DNA of 39,243 bases from an uncultured Bacilli bacterium (lineage in GTDB: Bacteria > Bacillota_I > Bacilli_A > RF39 > UBA660): assembly GCA_934101645.1 (NCBI GenBank), contig CAKORX010000009.1:1-39243 (forward strand). Reading direction: 5' to 3'. A program made the translations under genes and the position numbers. Under the pieces are notes generated by a model, which searched no databases, was not told the DNA's origin, and was given only the letters and a program-made list of their open reading frames with translations. Shown here piece after piece: positions 7,938 through 17,100 of this stretch; the first letter of the stretch is position 1, and the number at the start of each line of letters is the position of its first letter.

Positions 7938-8867
7938 TTATATCCTTTCTATTATTCTTAATTTTGCACTGTGACTACGTGAATTTTCACTTAGTTCCTT
8001 CTCACTTGGCAAAATTGGTTTCTTATTTATTATCTTAATTTTTGGTTTATATTCATCAGGAATATTAATCATTCCTTTAACAACTTCATCTGGCTCACTA
8101 TATTTTTTAAATATTTTTTTTACAATTCTATCTTCAAGTGAATGAAAAGTAATAACACATATTCTTCCACCTTGATTAAGTAATTCAATGGCATCAGGAA
8201 GAGTTTTTTCTAAAACATCAAGTTCACTATTAACCTCAATCCTAATTGCTTGAAAGATCTTTCTTTCAGGATGATTTTTAAAAAAATAATTTGAACCAGT
8301 ACTTTTTTTAATTATTTCCACTAAATCAAATGTGGTTTTAATTTCTTTATTTTTTCTTTCATTACATATAGTTGTAGCAATACTTTTAGATAATTTCTCT
8401 TCACCGTATTCATAAAATATTTTTGTAAGTTTATCTACGCTGTAAGTATTTACTACATCAAATGCAGTTAATTTTGAAGTTCTATCCATCCTCATATCTA
8501 AAAATGAATCTAACATAAAGGAAAACCCCCTGGCCTTTTCGTCGATTTGTGGTGAGGAAAAACCTAAATCAAATAATATTCCGTCAACTTTATTAATATT
8601 TTCCGTTTTTAAAGTTTCTTTTAAGTTAACGAAGTTTTTCCTAAAAATCTTAAAGTTATCACCTATAGATGCAAGTGCGTTTTGTGAATATTCTGTTGCA
8701 CTTTCATCTTCATCGAAGGCGTACAAGTATCCCTTTTTAATCTTTTCTAAGATAACCTTAGAATGTCCTGCATAACCCAAGGTGCAATCAACATACACTC
8801 CATCATCCTTGATATTTAGGCCATCAATACTTTCATTTAATAAAACACTATAATGTATCGTTTTCAT
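7938..8867 (-). CDS. rsmH: 16S rRNA (cytosine1402-N4)-methyltransferase RsmH
   Basis: SAM-dependent methyltransferase (older name MraW) that modifies C1402 of 16S rRNA in the decoding centre. Seen: HYSVLLNESID at the start, the SAM-binding YVDCTLGYAGHS at about 25-36, GILFDLGFSSPQID, a helical insert, PERKIFQAIRIEVN and the C-terminal ICVITFHSLEDRIVK and SRSHSAKLRIIER motifs. All are standard. The ATG at 8867 is preferred because MKTIHYS is the normal family start and GGAG lies upstream; a TTG at 8885 would only add six residues. It overlaps the mraZ end by 20 bases, as is common. Confidence 0.96.
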   Translation of the reverse strand: MKTIHYSVLLNESIDGLNIKDDGVYVDCTLGYAGHSKVILEKIKKGYLYAFDEDESATEYSQNALASIGDNFKIFRKNFVNLKETLKTENINKVDGILFDLGFSSPQIDEKARGFSFMLDSFLDMRMDRTSKLTAFDVVNTYSVDKLTKIFYEYGEEKLSKSIATTICNERKNKEIKTTFDLVEIIKKSTGSNYFFKNHPERKIFQAIRIEVNSELDVLEKTLPDAIELLNQGGRICVITFHSLEDRIVKKIFKKYSEPDEVVKGMINIPDEYKPKIKIINKKPILPSEKELSENSRSHSAKLRIIERI

Positions 8868-9285
8868 TGAACAAATTCTCCGCAATATCCTCTAGTGAGG
8901 AAGCATTATCATCTAAAAAATGATTAAAAGCATCTTCATCCCATATCTCAAGATGGTCATTTACGCCGATAATAACACATTTATTTTTTAAACCGGCGTA
9001 ACTAACCAATGGGGAGGTAATGTTTATTCGACCACTTTTGTCGAACTCACAAACAGAAGCACCTGAAAAAAAGGAACGGGCAAAAATACGGGTGTCTTTC
9101 TTATTAAATGGGAGAGTGCTTAGTTTACTTACTAGTTTTTCCCATTCAGAGTTTGAATATGCATATAAACAGTTTTCAAGTCCCCTAGTAATAACAAATG
9201 AATCACCAAGTTCTTCACGATATTTCGTAGGAATGACTATTCTGTTTTTTTCATCCATATTATGATGAAATTCACCTATAAGCAT
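8848..9285 (-). CDS. mraZ: Transcriptional regulator MraZ
   Basis: A 145-residue DNA-binding protein with two AbrB-like swapped-hairpin halves: GEFHHNMDEKNRIVIPTKYRE in the first, CEFDKSGRINITSPL in the second. MraZ forms ring-shaped oligomers and represses (or in Mollicutes-type bacteria activates) the dcw operon by binding short repeats ahead of its own gene. The start at 9285 follows a GGGGG ribosome site and matches the family length; an ATG at 9318 would add unconserved residues and lies inside the operator. Three GTGG boxes with an exact 10-bp period lie between promoter and start codon, strongly suggesting autoregulation of this operon. Confidence 0.96.
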   Translation of the reverse strand: MLIGEFHHNMDEKNRIVIPTKYREELGDSFVITRGLENCLYAYSNSEWEKLVSKLSTLPFNKKDTRIFARSFFSGASVCEFDKSGRINITSPLVSYAGLKNKCVIIGVNDHLEIWDEDAFNHFLDDNASSLEDIAENLFNENDTL

Positions 9286-9294
9286 TTTAATCCC

Positions 9295-9318
9295 CCACTT
9301 TCTTCCACAGCTTGCCAC
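9295..9318 (-). promoter_or_regulatory. MraZ operator: three GTGG boxes at 10-bp period
   Basis: On the plus strand CCAC occurs at 9295-9298, 9305-9308 and 9315-9318, i.e. GTGG three times in phase on the coding strand between promoter and start codon. MraZ is known to bind directly repeated TGGG/GTGG-type boxes spaced one helical turn apart upstream of mraZ. Confidence 0.75.
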
Positions 9319-9329
9319 TGTCTACCATA

Positions 9330-9358
9330 ATAATACTATAAGCATAAAAAAAAGTAAA
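9330..9358 (-). promoter_or_regulatory. Promoter of the mraZ operon
   Basis: Minus strand TTTACT (9358-9353), 17-bp spacer, TATTAT (9335-9330). The -35 lies within the arm of the rpmF terminator. Confidence 0.65.
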
Positions 9359-9378
9359 CGATTAATTTACTTTTTTTA
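9345..9378 (-). terminator. Terminator downstream of rpmF
   Basis: AAAAAAGTAAA/TTTACTTTTTT inverted repeat with a 7-nt loop, followed by T on the minus strand, about 33 bases after the rpmF stop. Its distal arm overlaps the mraZ -35 hexamer. Confidence 0.65.
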
Positions 9379-9410
9379 CTTTACACAAAAAATTTTACAG
9401 TTTTTTACAA

Positions 9411-9602
9411 CTAATTTTCTTCTTTTTCAGTAACGGTAATTACTTCTTTACCATTATAATTTCCACATTTAGTACATGCTCTATGAGGACGAATTGTGTT
9501 TCCACACTTAGGACATGTTGTAAGTGCGCCAACTTCTTTCTTTAAATGAGTTCTTCTCATTCTCTTTTTTGTTTTACTTGTTCTTCTAAAAGGAACTGCC
9601 AT
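9411..9602 (-). CDS. rpmF: 50S ribosomal protein L32
   Basis: A 63-residue protein with the standard L32 start MAVPFRRTSKTKKRMRRTH and a zinc ribbon (CPKCGNTIRPHRACTKCG, four Cys). It is a large-subunit ribosomal protein, here in the zinc-binding version. It follows the yceD homologue with a 2-base gap, an order conserved through many bacteria. The transcript probably begins at the extended -10 promoter before yceD and ends at the hairpin at 9345-9378. The stop is TAG. Confidence 0.97.
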   Translation of the reverse strand: MAVPFRRTSKTKKRMRRTHLKKEVGALTTCPKCGNTIRPHRACTKCGNYNGKEVITVTEKEEN

Positions 9603-9604
9603 AT

Positions 9605-10021
9605 TTATTCACCACCTTCATTATTATTACTTATCATGCACCAATTATCACCTTTCAAATTATCTGCATCACACAAAGTATATCTAATTGGAACTTCCAA
9701 TACAATATTTTGCCACAAAAACTCCATAATATCAAGACAATTTTGTGAATTTTTAATAAAATCCGTTATTTCTTCATCTATTTCGAAGTCAAATGGATAA
9801 TTTATTTCTTCTAAAGAAACGCTATCCAAAATTGTCATATTACCATTTACATGAATATATGCATTATATTCATCAAAATCATTTCTCGTAATATAGCCGT
9901 CATACTTAACATTATCAAGTTTTTTTATAGGACTGCCCTCTAAAAAATTTGAATCGTATGAAATAACATTATTTATATCAATCTTATTTTTATAATTAAG
10001 AGGACTTAAGTCTAATTTCAT
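9605..10021 (-). CDS. yceD: DUF177/YceD family protein
   Basis: A 138-residue acidic soluble protein. The family name follows from size, the pattern of a short beta-rich first half with NVKYDGYITRNDFDEYNAYIHVNGNMT, the Cys residues near the end (NCLDIMEFLW, YTLCDAD) and above all the position directly before rpmF. In other bacteria YceD family members are linked to 23S rRNA metabolism and ribosome assembly. The sequence is divergent, so the family call is good but not certain from similarity alone. An AAAGGGAAG ribosome site precedes the ATG and a TGGTATAAT promoter lies 20 bases upstream. Confidence 0.8.
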   Translation of the reverse strand: MKLDLSPLNYKNKIDINNVISYDSNFLEGSPIKKLDNVKYDGYITRNDFDEYNAYIHVNGNMTILDSVSLEEINYPFDFEIDEEITDFIKNSQNCLDIMEFLWQNIVLEVPIRYTLCDADNLKGDNWCMISNNNEGGE

Positions 10022-10040
10022 AATCTTCCCTTTCGGTAAA

Positions 10041-10049
10041 ATTATACCA
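10041..10049 (-). promoter_or_regulatory. Extended -10 promoter of yceD-rpmF
   Basis: The minus strand reads TGGTATAAT (TGn plus consensus -10). The position of the -35 has only a weak hexamer (TAGATA) overlapping the previous stop codon. Confidence 0.6.
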
Positions 10050-10062
10050 TAATATAATAATT

Positions 10063-10905
10063 TTATCTACCTAAAGCACTTTCAACTTGACACATCAGAT
10101 TATTATCTTCTTCACTTGGCGTAGTGCCAATATATTTTTGTTTACTCATAGCCATTGCAAACTCGCTCAAACGCTTTGGATTAATATTTAAAAACGGAGC
10201 AATAATTGTAAGTTGATTAAAAAGTCTTTCTGGTAAAACTAAATCACTTGTTAGACTACCAAATGGAGCAAGTTTTGAAAAAATCTGTGTAAGTTCATCA
10301 GAGGCTATATATTCTCTATAAATATCAAAATGCATTTGACCATCAATAGGTATTCTAAGTAAATTTAATATGCACATTAAATACGTACATTTACATCTAT
10401 TATCGGCGACAGAAAAATCAGGCGATTCATCAAATACTACTTTATAAGCGCCTATTATTGTTTTTTCTAAATCTGTCATTGGAAAAATAAATTGTTTAGA
10501 TAAATTTTTTACCGTAGATACTTCCTTTTCAACTATATCTTGAGCATTTTTACTATCAAATATCCTAAAATTATAGCCACTTTCTAAACTATATTTTGTT
10601 TCATAAAGTTTATTACCATCTTTGCTTCTTTCAGAATAATAACTACTTAATATATCGTCTTTTATAATAGCAAGAGCTTCAAGTACACCATTATTTACTA
10701 TAGTAAGACGTTTTTCGTTTTCTTTACTTCCCTTTGTAAGAGCACTTACTATATACATTAATGCATTTATATCAGTTGTATAAGGAAACTGTCCAAACAA
10801 GTTATCTAAAACCTCACTCGAATTATCTTTTAACATATCAGATTTTACATCTACATCAATTAAATAACCATTATCATATTGATAATTTTTTTTAAGTTCT
10901 TTCAT
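10063..10905 (-). CDS. Hypothetical protein (280 aa)
   Basis: I do not recognise this protein. It is soluble, without signal peptide or TM segment, mixed helical, with an early Asp-rich stretch (YLIDVDVKSDMLKD), a central RCKCTYLMCILNLLRIP segment containing three Cys that could bind metal, and a C-terminal half of helices ending in MCQVESALGR. The start is uncertain: ATG codons at 10905 and 10908 are adjacent and a GTG lies at 10917; a GGGTGG sequence just upstream fits 10905 best. A TTGCTT-17-TATTAT promoter lies shortly upstream, giving a very short leader. It sits between mutL and yceD and may be transcribed separately from both. Confidence 0.55.
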   Translation of the reverse strand: MKELKKNYQYDNGYLIDVDVKSDMLKDNSSEVLDNLFGQFPYTTDINALMYIVSALTKGSKENEKRLTIVNNGVLEALAIIKDDILSSYYSERSKDGNKLYETKYSLESGYNFRIFDSKNAQDIVEKEVSTVKNLSKQFIFPMTDLEKTIIGAYKVVFDESPDFSVADNRCKCTYLMCILNLLRIPIDGQMHFDIYREYIASDELTQIFSKLAPFGSLTSDLVLPERLFNQLTIIAPFLNINPKRLSEFAMAMSKQKYIGTTPSEEDNNLMCQVESALGR

Positions 10906-10924
10906 CATACCACCCACTACTATA

Positions 10925-10953
10925 ATAATAAATATTATTTATAACAAAAGCAA
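10925..10953 (-). promoter_or_regulatory. Promoter for the 10063-10905 gene
   Basis: Minus strand TTGCTT (10953-10948), 17-bp spacer, TATTAT (10930-10925). The predicted transcript start is only about 13 bases before the ATG. Confidence 0.6.
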
Positions 10954-10978
10954 TATTATAGACATTTTTTTTACACAA

Positions 10979-12751
10979 TTAATCCATAACTCTTTTAAAC
11001 ATTTTTTCTAAATCATAAATACTAAATTTAATTATTGTTGGTCTTCCATGAGGGCAATTATATGGATTATCGCATTTAACCAAATTATCAAGTATATAGG
11101 ACATTTCTTCCATCGAAATATGATGATTTGCTTTTATACTCATTTTACAAGCAAGAGTTATAGCTATTTTTTCTTCGAATTTAACTCTATCAAATTCTTT
11201 ATCGGTGTTAATTACAATATCAATTATTTTTCGGACGCTTTCCTCCTCATAACCCTCTTTTAAATATGAAGGATGAGTTTTTATAATAAGTGTGTTTATA
11301 CCAAATTCGCTTGCATCAATACCTATACTACTTAAAACATCAAGTTTACTTTTTATTATTGAATATTCTGATGCCGGAAATTCAATAGTAATAGGCACTA
11401 AAAGCCCAACCTTAACTGGTGTTTTTTCTCTTAGCGCTTTCATATATCTTTCATAGTTTATTCTTTCATAAGCAGCATGCTGATCTAAAATATACATACC
11501 ATCTTCATTTTCAGCTATAATATAAGTTCCTAAAGCAAGTCCAACAGGATAAAGTTTAAGTGATTTTAACTCTGCATTTTTTATTATAGTCTTTTCTTCA
11601 AAATCCATAAAATATTGGCTCGGTTTTTCAGTATCCTTATTTTCTTCATTATAACTTTCATTGCTATTTTTAAATATAGAATTTATATCATAATTATTTA
11701 TTAAGTTTTGATTGTTTTCGTATGATTCAGTCTGTGTTTTTTCATCTTCTAAAGGTTTTACTACAAGTAAATTTTCATATAGTACTTTTTTTATTGTATT
11801 TGTTATAAGAATTTTTAAATCACCTATTTTAGAAATTTTAACATCTTGTTTTGTGGGATGAATATTTACATCAACTACTGTAGGATCAGTTTCAATATTT
11901 AAAATTACAATAGGAAATTTGCCCTCAGGTTTATATGTATAGTAAGCATCATCAATAGCATTATTAATATCATAATTTTTTATTACCCTATTATTTATAA
12001 ATGTAATCATATGATTTTTATTACTTTTTAAAATATGGGGTTTACAAACATATCCATATATAGAAAAATCATTATTACTATTTTTAATTTCCAGCATATT
12101 ACTTGAAACATTTACTCCATATATTTCGTGAATAACTTTAAGTAAATTACCACTTCCACTTGTTTTAACTAAAACCTTATCATTATTAGTTAAACAAAAA
12201 GCAATTTTACTTTCAGATATAGCAAGTTTTTCTACAAAATTAGTAATACTTGCAAGTTCACTTGCTTCGCTTTTTAAATATTTAAGCCTTGCAGGAGTAT
12301 TATAAAAAACATTTGTTACACTTATTAGTGTTCCTGACCTTTCCTGCGTAGGCTTGCACTCTAATATATGCCCACCTTTTATATGAACATAGGTTGAACT
12401 TTTCCCATCACAAGTTTGCATATTAATTTCCGAAACTGACGCTATAGAGGCAAGTGCTTCACCCCTAAAACCTAAAGTATCAATAAAATATAGATCTTCT
12501 TCTTTATATATTTTGGAAGTTGCATGTCTTAAAAAGCATTCTTTTGCATCTTCTTCATCCATACCAGATCCATTATCAATAACCTTTATTTCGTCCATTC
12601 CACTATTTTTTAAATCTATTTTTATATTGGTACTACCTGCATCTATACTATTTTCAACAAGTTCTTTTACTATAGAGGCAAGTTTTTCTATTACTTCACC
12701 TGCCGCAATTTTATTGGCAAGTATTTCATCCATTACTCTAATTTTACTCAT
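10979..12751 (-). CDS. mutL: DNA mismatch repair protein MutL
   Basis: ATPase and latent endonuclease of mismatch repair, coupling MutS recognition to strand cutting. 590 residues: GHKL ATPase region with ENSIDAGSTNI (about 33-43), DNGSGMDEED (about 59), GFRGEALASI (about 95) and a transducer domain with NNRVIKN and DVNIHPTKQDVK. After an acidic linker comes the C-terminal dimerisation domain. The endonuclease motif DQHAAYERINYE (about 425) and the companion motifs ACKMSIKANHH and CPHGRPT are present, so this is the nicking type rather than the E. coli type. The ATG overlaps the yqeH end by eight bases, indicating one operon. mutS is not in the window. Confidence 0.96.
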   Translation of the reverse strand: MSKIRVMDEILANKIAAGEVIEKLASIVKELVENSIDAGSTNIKIDLKNSGMDEIKVIDNGSGMDEEDAKECFLRHATSKIYKEEDLYFIDTLGFRGEALASIASVSEINMQTCDGKSSTYVHIKGGHILECKPTQERSGTLISVTNVFYNTPARLKYLKSEASELASITNFVEKLAISESKIAFCLTNNDKVLVKTSGSGNLLKVIHEIYGVNVSSNMLEIKNSNNDFSIYGYVCKPHILKSNKNHMITFINNRVIKNYDINNAIDDAYYTYKPEGKFPIVILNIETDPTVVDVNIHPTKQDVKISKIGDLKILITNTIKKVLYENLLVVKPLEDEKTQTESYENNQNLINNYDINSIFKNSNESYNEENKDTEKPSQYFMDFEEKTIIKNAELKSLKLYPVGLALGTYIIAENEDGMYILDQHAAYERINYERYMKALREKTPVKVGLLVPITIEFPASEYSIIKSKLDVLSSIGIDASEFGINTLIIKTHPSYLKEGYEEESVRKIIDIVINTDKEFDRVKFEEKIAITLACKMSIKANHHISMEEMSYILDNLVKCDNPYNCPHGRPTIIKFSIYDLEKMFKRVMD

Positions 12752-13643
12752 TACTCTTACCTATTATTGACTTTCTAACAACATAATTTTTATCATTCAA
12801 ATAAATTATTGCATCATTTTTAAAATATATAAAAAACTCTTCGAAAACTAAATCACTTTTTTTAGGAATAATTACTTTTTCATTATATTCATTTATATTT
12901 TTCTTAGTTTTAACTTTTACAGAATTTGGCATAAAAACAACAAAGTTTACATCATTTTTTGTACTAAATGAAATATCATTTAAACTAATTTCATACCCAC
13001 ATTTTAAATTAACTATTTTTTCTACTAAAATATTTTTACTTTTCGAAGTAATAATTTTTGTATCAAACCCTGGAGTATCAAAAATAATAGTATCTTCATA
13101 ATTAATTTTAATAAAATCAAGAGTTGTATTATGATAATAAGAAGTTGTAATATCTTTTTCAAAGAGTGTATTTATAAGGGTGCTTTTTCCCGATGAAACT
13201 ATACCTGAAATAATCACATTTTTTTTACTTAAAATAATGTTTTTAAGTTCATTTATAAGTTTTTTGTTTTTATAAGAAAAAAGCACTGGACTTACATTAT
13301 AAACTTCATTAATAGTTTTAATTAAACTACTATATTTTATATTCTTTGGAACCATATCAACTTTAGTTAAAACAAATAATTTATCGTTTTTTATTTTATT
13401 AAATAAATCTATTGTTAAGTCAGAAAGAGATATTAAATCACATAAAAATATAGTAAATAATTTTTTTTCATTTATTTGTTTTAAAAGATTTTCATTATCA
13501 ATATAGTTAATCAAATCAACATTTTTATTATAGTGTTTTAAATCGAAACATCTTTTACATAAATTTGAGCCCATAACTCCATAACCAAGTTTTTTTTCAT
13601 CCTCAAACTGAAGAGTTACTCCACATCCTACGCATTTACTCAT
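12744..13643 (-). CDS. yqeH: Ribosome-assembly GTPase YqeH-like
   Basis: Circularly permuted GTPase acting in 30S subunit assembly. Seen: an N-terminal zinc finger (CVGC at 4-7, CKRC at 29-32), then permuted motifs in the expected order: G4 TKVD at 93-96, G1 GIVSSGKST at 147-155, and G3 DTPG at 189-192. The C-terminal region is reduced: 299 residues versus about 360 in Bacillus YqeH. It sits directly after yqeG, with the two reading frames overlapping by eight bases, and is followed by mutL with the same overlap. The yqeG-yqeH neighbourhood is typical and supports the call. Confidence 0.9.
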   Translation of the reverse strand: MSKCVGCGVTLQFEDEKKLGYGVMGSNLCKRCFDLKHYNKNVDLINYIDNENLLKQINEKKLFTIFLCDLISLSDLTIDLFNKIKNDKLFVLTKVDMVPKNIKYSSLIKTINEVYNVSPVLFSYKNKKLINELKNIILSKKNVIISGIVSSGKSTLINTLFEKDITTSYYHNTTLDFIKINYEDTIIFDTPGFDTKIITSKSKNILVEKIVNLKCGYEISLNDISFSTKNDVNFVVFMPNSVKVKTKKNINEYNEKVIIPKKSDLVFEEFFIYFKNDAIIYLNDKNYVVRKSIIGKSNE

Positions 13644-14154
13644 AATATGCTCCTTTTTTTAAAACTCCAGTTTTAGCAAGTCTTTTTAAAATGAATTTTT
13701 CAAAAAAACGATTTATTTTAGTAGTTATTGGTTCATAAGCCCCAACAGGATTAACTAATATACTTATACTTCCTACCCTGTTTGCTCCCAAAATATCTGT
13801 TATAAGTTGATCACCTACAAAGGCAATTTGTTCCGGTTTTAATTTATATATACGCATTACCTTTAAATATTTTTTCTTAAATGGTTTACGAGAGCTATAT
13901 GATGTATCTAAGTTTAATATCTCTTTAAATGGTGTAAGTCTTTTCTTTGTACCATTAGAAAATAATATAATTTTAAAATCATCTGAAAGCATATTAAGAA
14001 GTTCCTTGATATCTCTTCCAGGAACATCTTCTTTATAAGAAGCAAGTGTATTATCTAAATCAAAGGCAATACACTTAATCTTCATATTTTTTAGTTTTTT
14101 ATAATTTATATCAAATACACTTTTATAATACATATCTGGTATAAAACTATCCAT
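13636..14154 (-). CDS. yqeG: YqeG family HAD-type phosphatase
   Basis: A 172-residue HAD-superfamily protein of the IIIA subgroup. Motif I is FDLDNTLASY (nucleophile Asp at about 33), motif II is LFSNGTKKR, and motif III/IV appears as IAFVGDQLITDILGANR. The physiological substrate of YqeG is not settled; homologues in cyanobacteria and plants act on phosphatidylglycerophosphate, so a lipid-phosphatase role is possible but inferred. It lies between polC (12-base gap) and yqeH (overlap) and has an AAAGGAG ribosome site. Confidence 0.92.
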   Translation of the reverse strand: MDSFIPDMYYKSVFDINYKKLKNMKIKCIAFDLDNTLASYKEDVPGRDIKELLNMLSDDFKIILFSNGTKKRLTPFKEILNLDTSYSSRKPFKKKYLKVMRIYKLKPEQIAFVGDQLITDILGANRVGSISILVNPVGAYEPITTKINRFFEKFILKRLAKTGVLKKGAYYE

Positions 14155-14166
14155 ATTTACTCCTTT

Positions 14167-17100
14167 CTAAAATAGACTTAATTGACTACTTTCTGGCATT
14201 TCTTTAAAAATACCCATCATTTTCATTTTATCAATCAAAGTTTGAGAAACTTTACATCTAGTTTGAAAATCTTCGATACTAATAAACGGATGTTTTTTAG
14301 CTTCATTTTCTATATTTTTAGCAACAGTTTCCCCAAGACCATCAATTGTAATAAATGGTGGTATTAAAGTGTTATCATCTAAAACGTCAAATGTCATACC
14401 TTTACTTTTATATAAATCAAAAGGTGCTACTTTTATTTTCCTTGCAGCCATTTCAAGTGCAACACTTAAAGATTCTAATGTACCACTATCTTTATTAGTT
14501 GCTTCATAGCCTTTATTTTTAATTTCAATAATTTTTTCTTTTATTGCATCATAACCATCAATCATAGCCTCAATATCAAAAGCTGTTGCTTTAGTAGAAT
14601 ACCATGATGCGTAAAAATACACTGGCATATGAACTTTATACCAAGCAATTCTAAATGCACTTGTAACATATGCTGCAGCATGGGCTTTTGGGAACATATA
14701 TTTTATTTTTTGACATGAATTTATAAACCAATCTTCAATACCGGCATCAACCATCGTTTTCTTATGTTCTTCCCATGTAGCTGGGTCTTTTGAGGCTTTA
14801 CCTTTACGAACAAATTCCATTATCTTAAAGGCTTTTATTGGTTTAACACCATGATAAATTAAATAAACCATAATATCGTCACGACATCCAATAACCTCTT
14901 TAAAAGGAACAATATTATTTTTTATTAAATCTTGAGCATTGCCAAGCCAAACATCAGTACCATGAGAAAGTCCTGCGATTTTAACAAGCTCAGCAAAAGT
15001 TGTAGGTTTAGTTTCATCTACCATGCCAATTGTAAAGTTTGTACCAAATTCGGGAATTCCAAGAGTTCCTGTAGGGCACATAATTTCTTCGTTAGTTACT
15101 CCAAGAACTTTAGTCGAAGAGAATATTGACATTGTATCTTTGTCATCTAAAGGAACTTTTGATACATCAGTTTTACTTAAATCTTGAATAAGACGAAGCT
15201 GAGTTGGATCTGAATGGCCTAAGATATCAAGTTTTAAAAGGTCCTCTTCAATTGAGTGGTAATCAAAGTGAGTTGTTCTCCATGCACTTTCTGGGTCATC
15301 TGCTGGAAATTGGAAAGGTGTAAAATCTGATACTTCCATATAATCAGGAACTACAACAATTCCTCCAGGATGCTGACCTGTAGTTCTTTTAACGCCAGTA
15401 CATCCCATTGCAAGACGCTCTATTTCAACACTACTTTTATTTAAAATACCTTTATCTTCAAAATAACCTTTAACAAAACCATAAGCAGTTTTTTCAGCAA
15501 CTGTACCAATTGTACCAGCACGATAAACATTATCTACACCGAAAAGGACTTTTGTATATTCATGAGCGCTTGCTTGATTTAAATCTGAAAAGTTTAAGTC
15601 AATATCAGGAACTTTATCAGCATTAAATCCTAAGAATGTTGCAAATGGCATATCTTGTCCATCTTTTTTTAGCATTTCTCCGCAGTTTGGACATTTTTTA
15701 TCAGGAAGGTCAAATCCCGAAGAATAAGTTGCTCCTAAAGCGTTACCGTCATCATCATTAAATAGTGATGTTTGACATTTTAAACATCTGTAATGTGCCG
15801 GAAGAGGATTAACCTCAGTAATACCCATCATCGTAGCAACAAAGCTTGATCCAACAGAACCACGGGAACCTACTAAAAAGCCTTCATCATTTGAGTGTTT
15901 AACAAGTCTTTGAGCAATAAGGTAAATTGGGTCGAATCCTCCACCGATAATTCCTCCTAAAGATTTTTTAACTTTCTTTTTTACAGTTTCTTCGGTTTTT
16001 TCGCCATCTTCCTCACTCCAATGTTTGTCAACGTATTCAGTTATTAAAGTAATTACTTTATCATAACCCTCAATTATTGTTTCATGAAGATTTTTAAATG
16101 TCTGTTTAGTAAGTTCTTCTTCACTAATATCAGGATTTTCAAGTTTTAATCTTTCATTCCAATATGTATAAACGATATCACCATAAAGTTCTTTGGCAAT
16201 ACGTTCTTCGATATTAAATGGTAAATCTTTGCCATACCATGAAGCAGCTTTTTCATATACAAGGTCCGTAACTACCCTTTTGCAATCCAAATAACTTTTA
16301 CCATCATCACTTCTTACTCTTGGCGAAAAAGGAACTCCATGAGTATCAATTATAACTTCAATTTCATCGACCATATCAAGAACTTTGTTAGTATTTTCAA
16401 CAACAATTTCATATGCTAAATCTTTATCTAAAAAGCTAAAATCATTAAGCATTTCTTCCGTAGTTCTAAAATGCATCGAAGGAATATTTTTTATATTACT
16501 TTTGGCAAGTGGATGCCTTCCACCACCAGGTACTTTTTGATTAATAATAATTTCACGATATATTTTATCTTCTCTAGAAAAATGGTGTACATCTCCGGTA
16601 GCAACAATAATTTTGCCATTTTTCTTAGTTTCATTAATAATTTTTTTCAAGTGATTTTCAAGTTCATATTCATTTTTAAAATCACCTGTTTGAATTAAAT
16701 GACCATACACCTCAGGTGGTTGAACTTCAACATAATCATAAAAGCCAATTATACTTACAAGGTCATCACTTGCTTTACTTCTTGCCTCAATAAAAACTTC
16801 ACTTTCATAGCAACCACTACCAATTAATAAACCTTTTCTAAGTTCATTTAATTTGCTTCTTGGAATACGTGGTGATTTATATAAATAAGTTGTATTTGCA
16901 AGAGATATTATTTTAAATAAGTTTTTAAGTCCTTCCCTATTAATTGCAATTGCATTAAAATGATAAGTTCTACCAAATTTAAATAATTCTTCTGTAGATA
17001 CAAGATTTTGAAGTTCACTAATTTTAGTTATTTTCTCATTAAGTAGTTTATCAATCATTTTATGAAATACTAAAGCAGTTCCTTCAGCATCATAGTCTGC

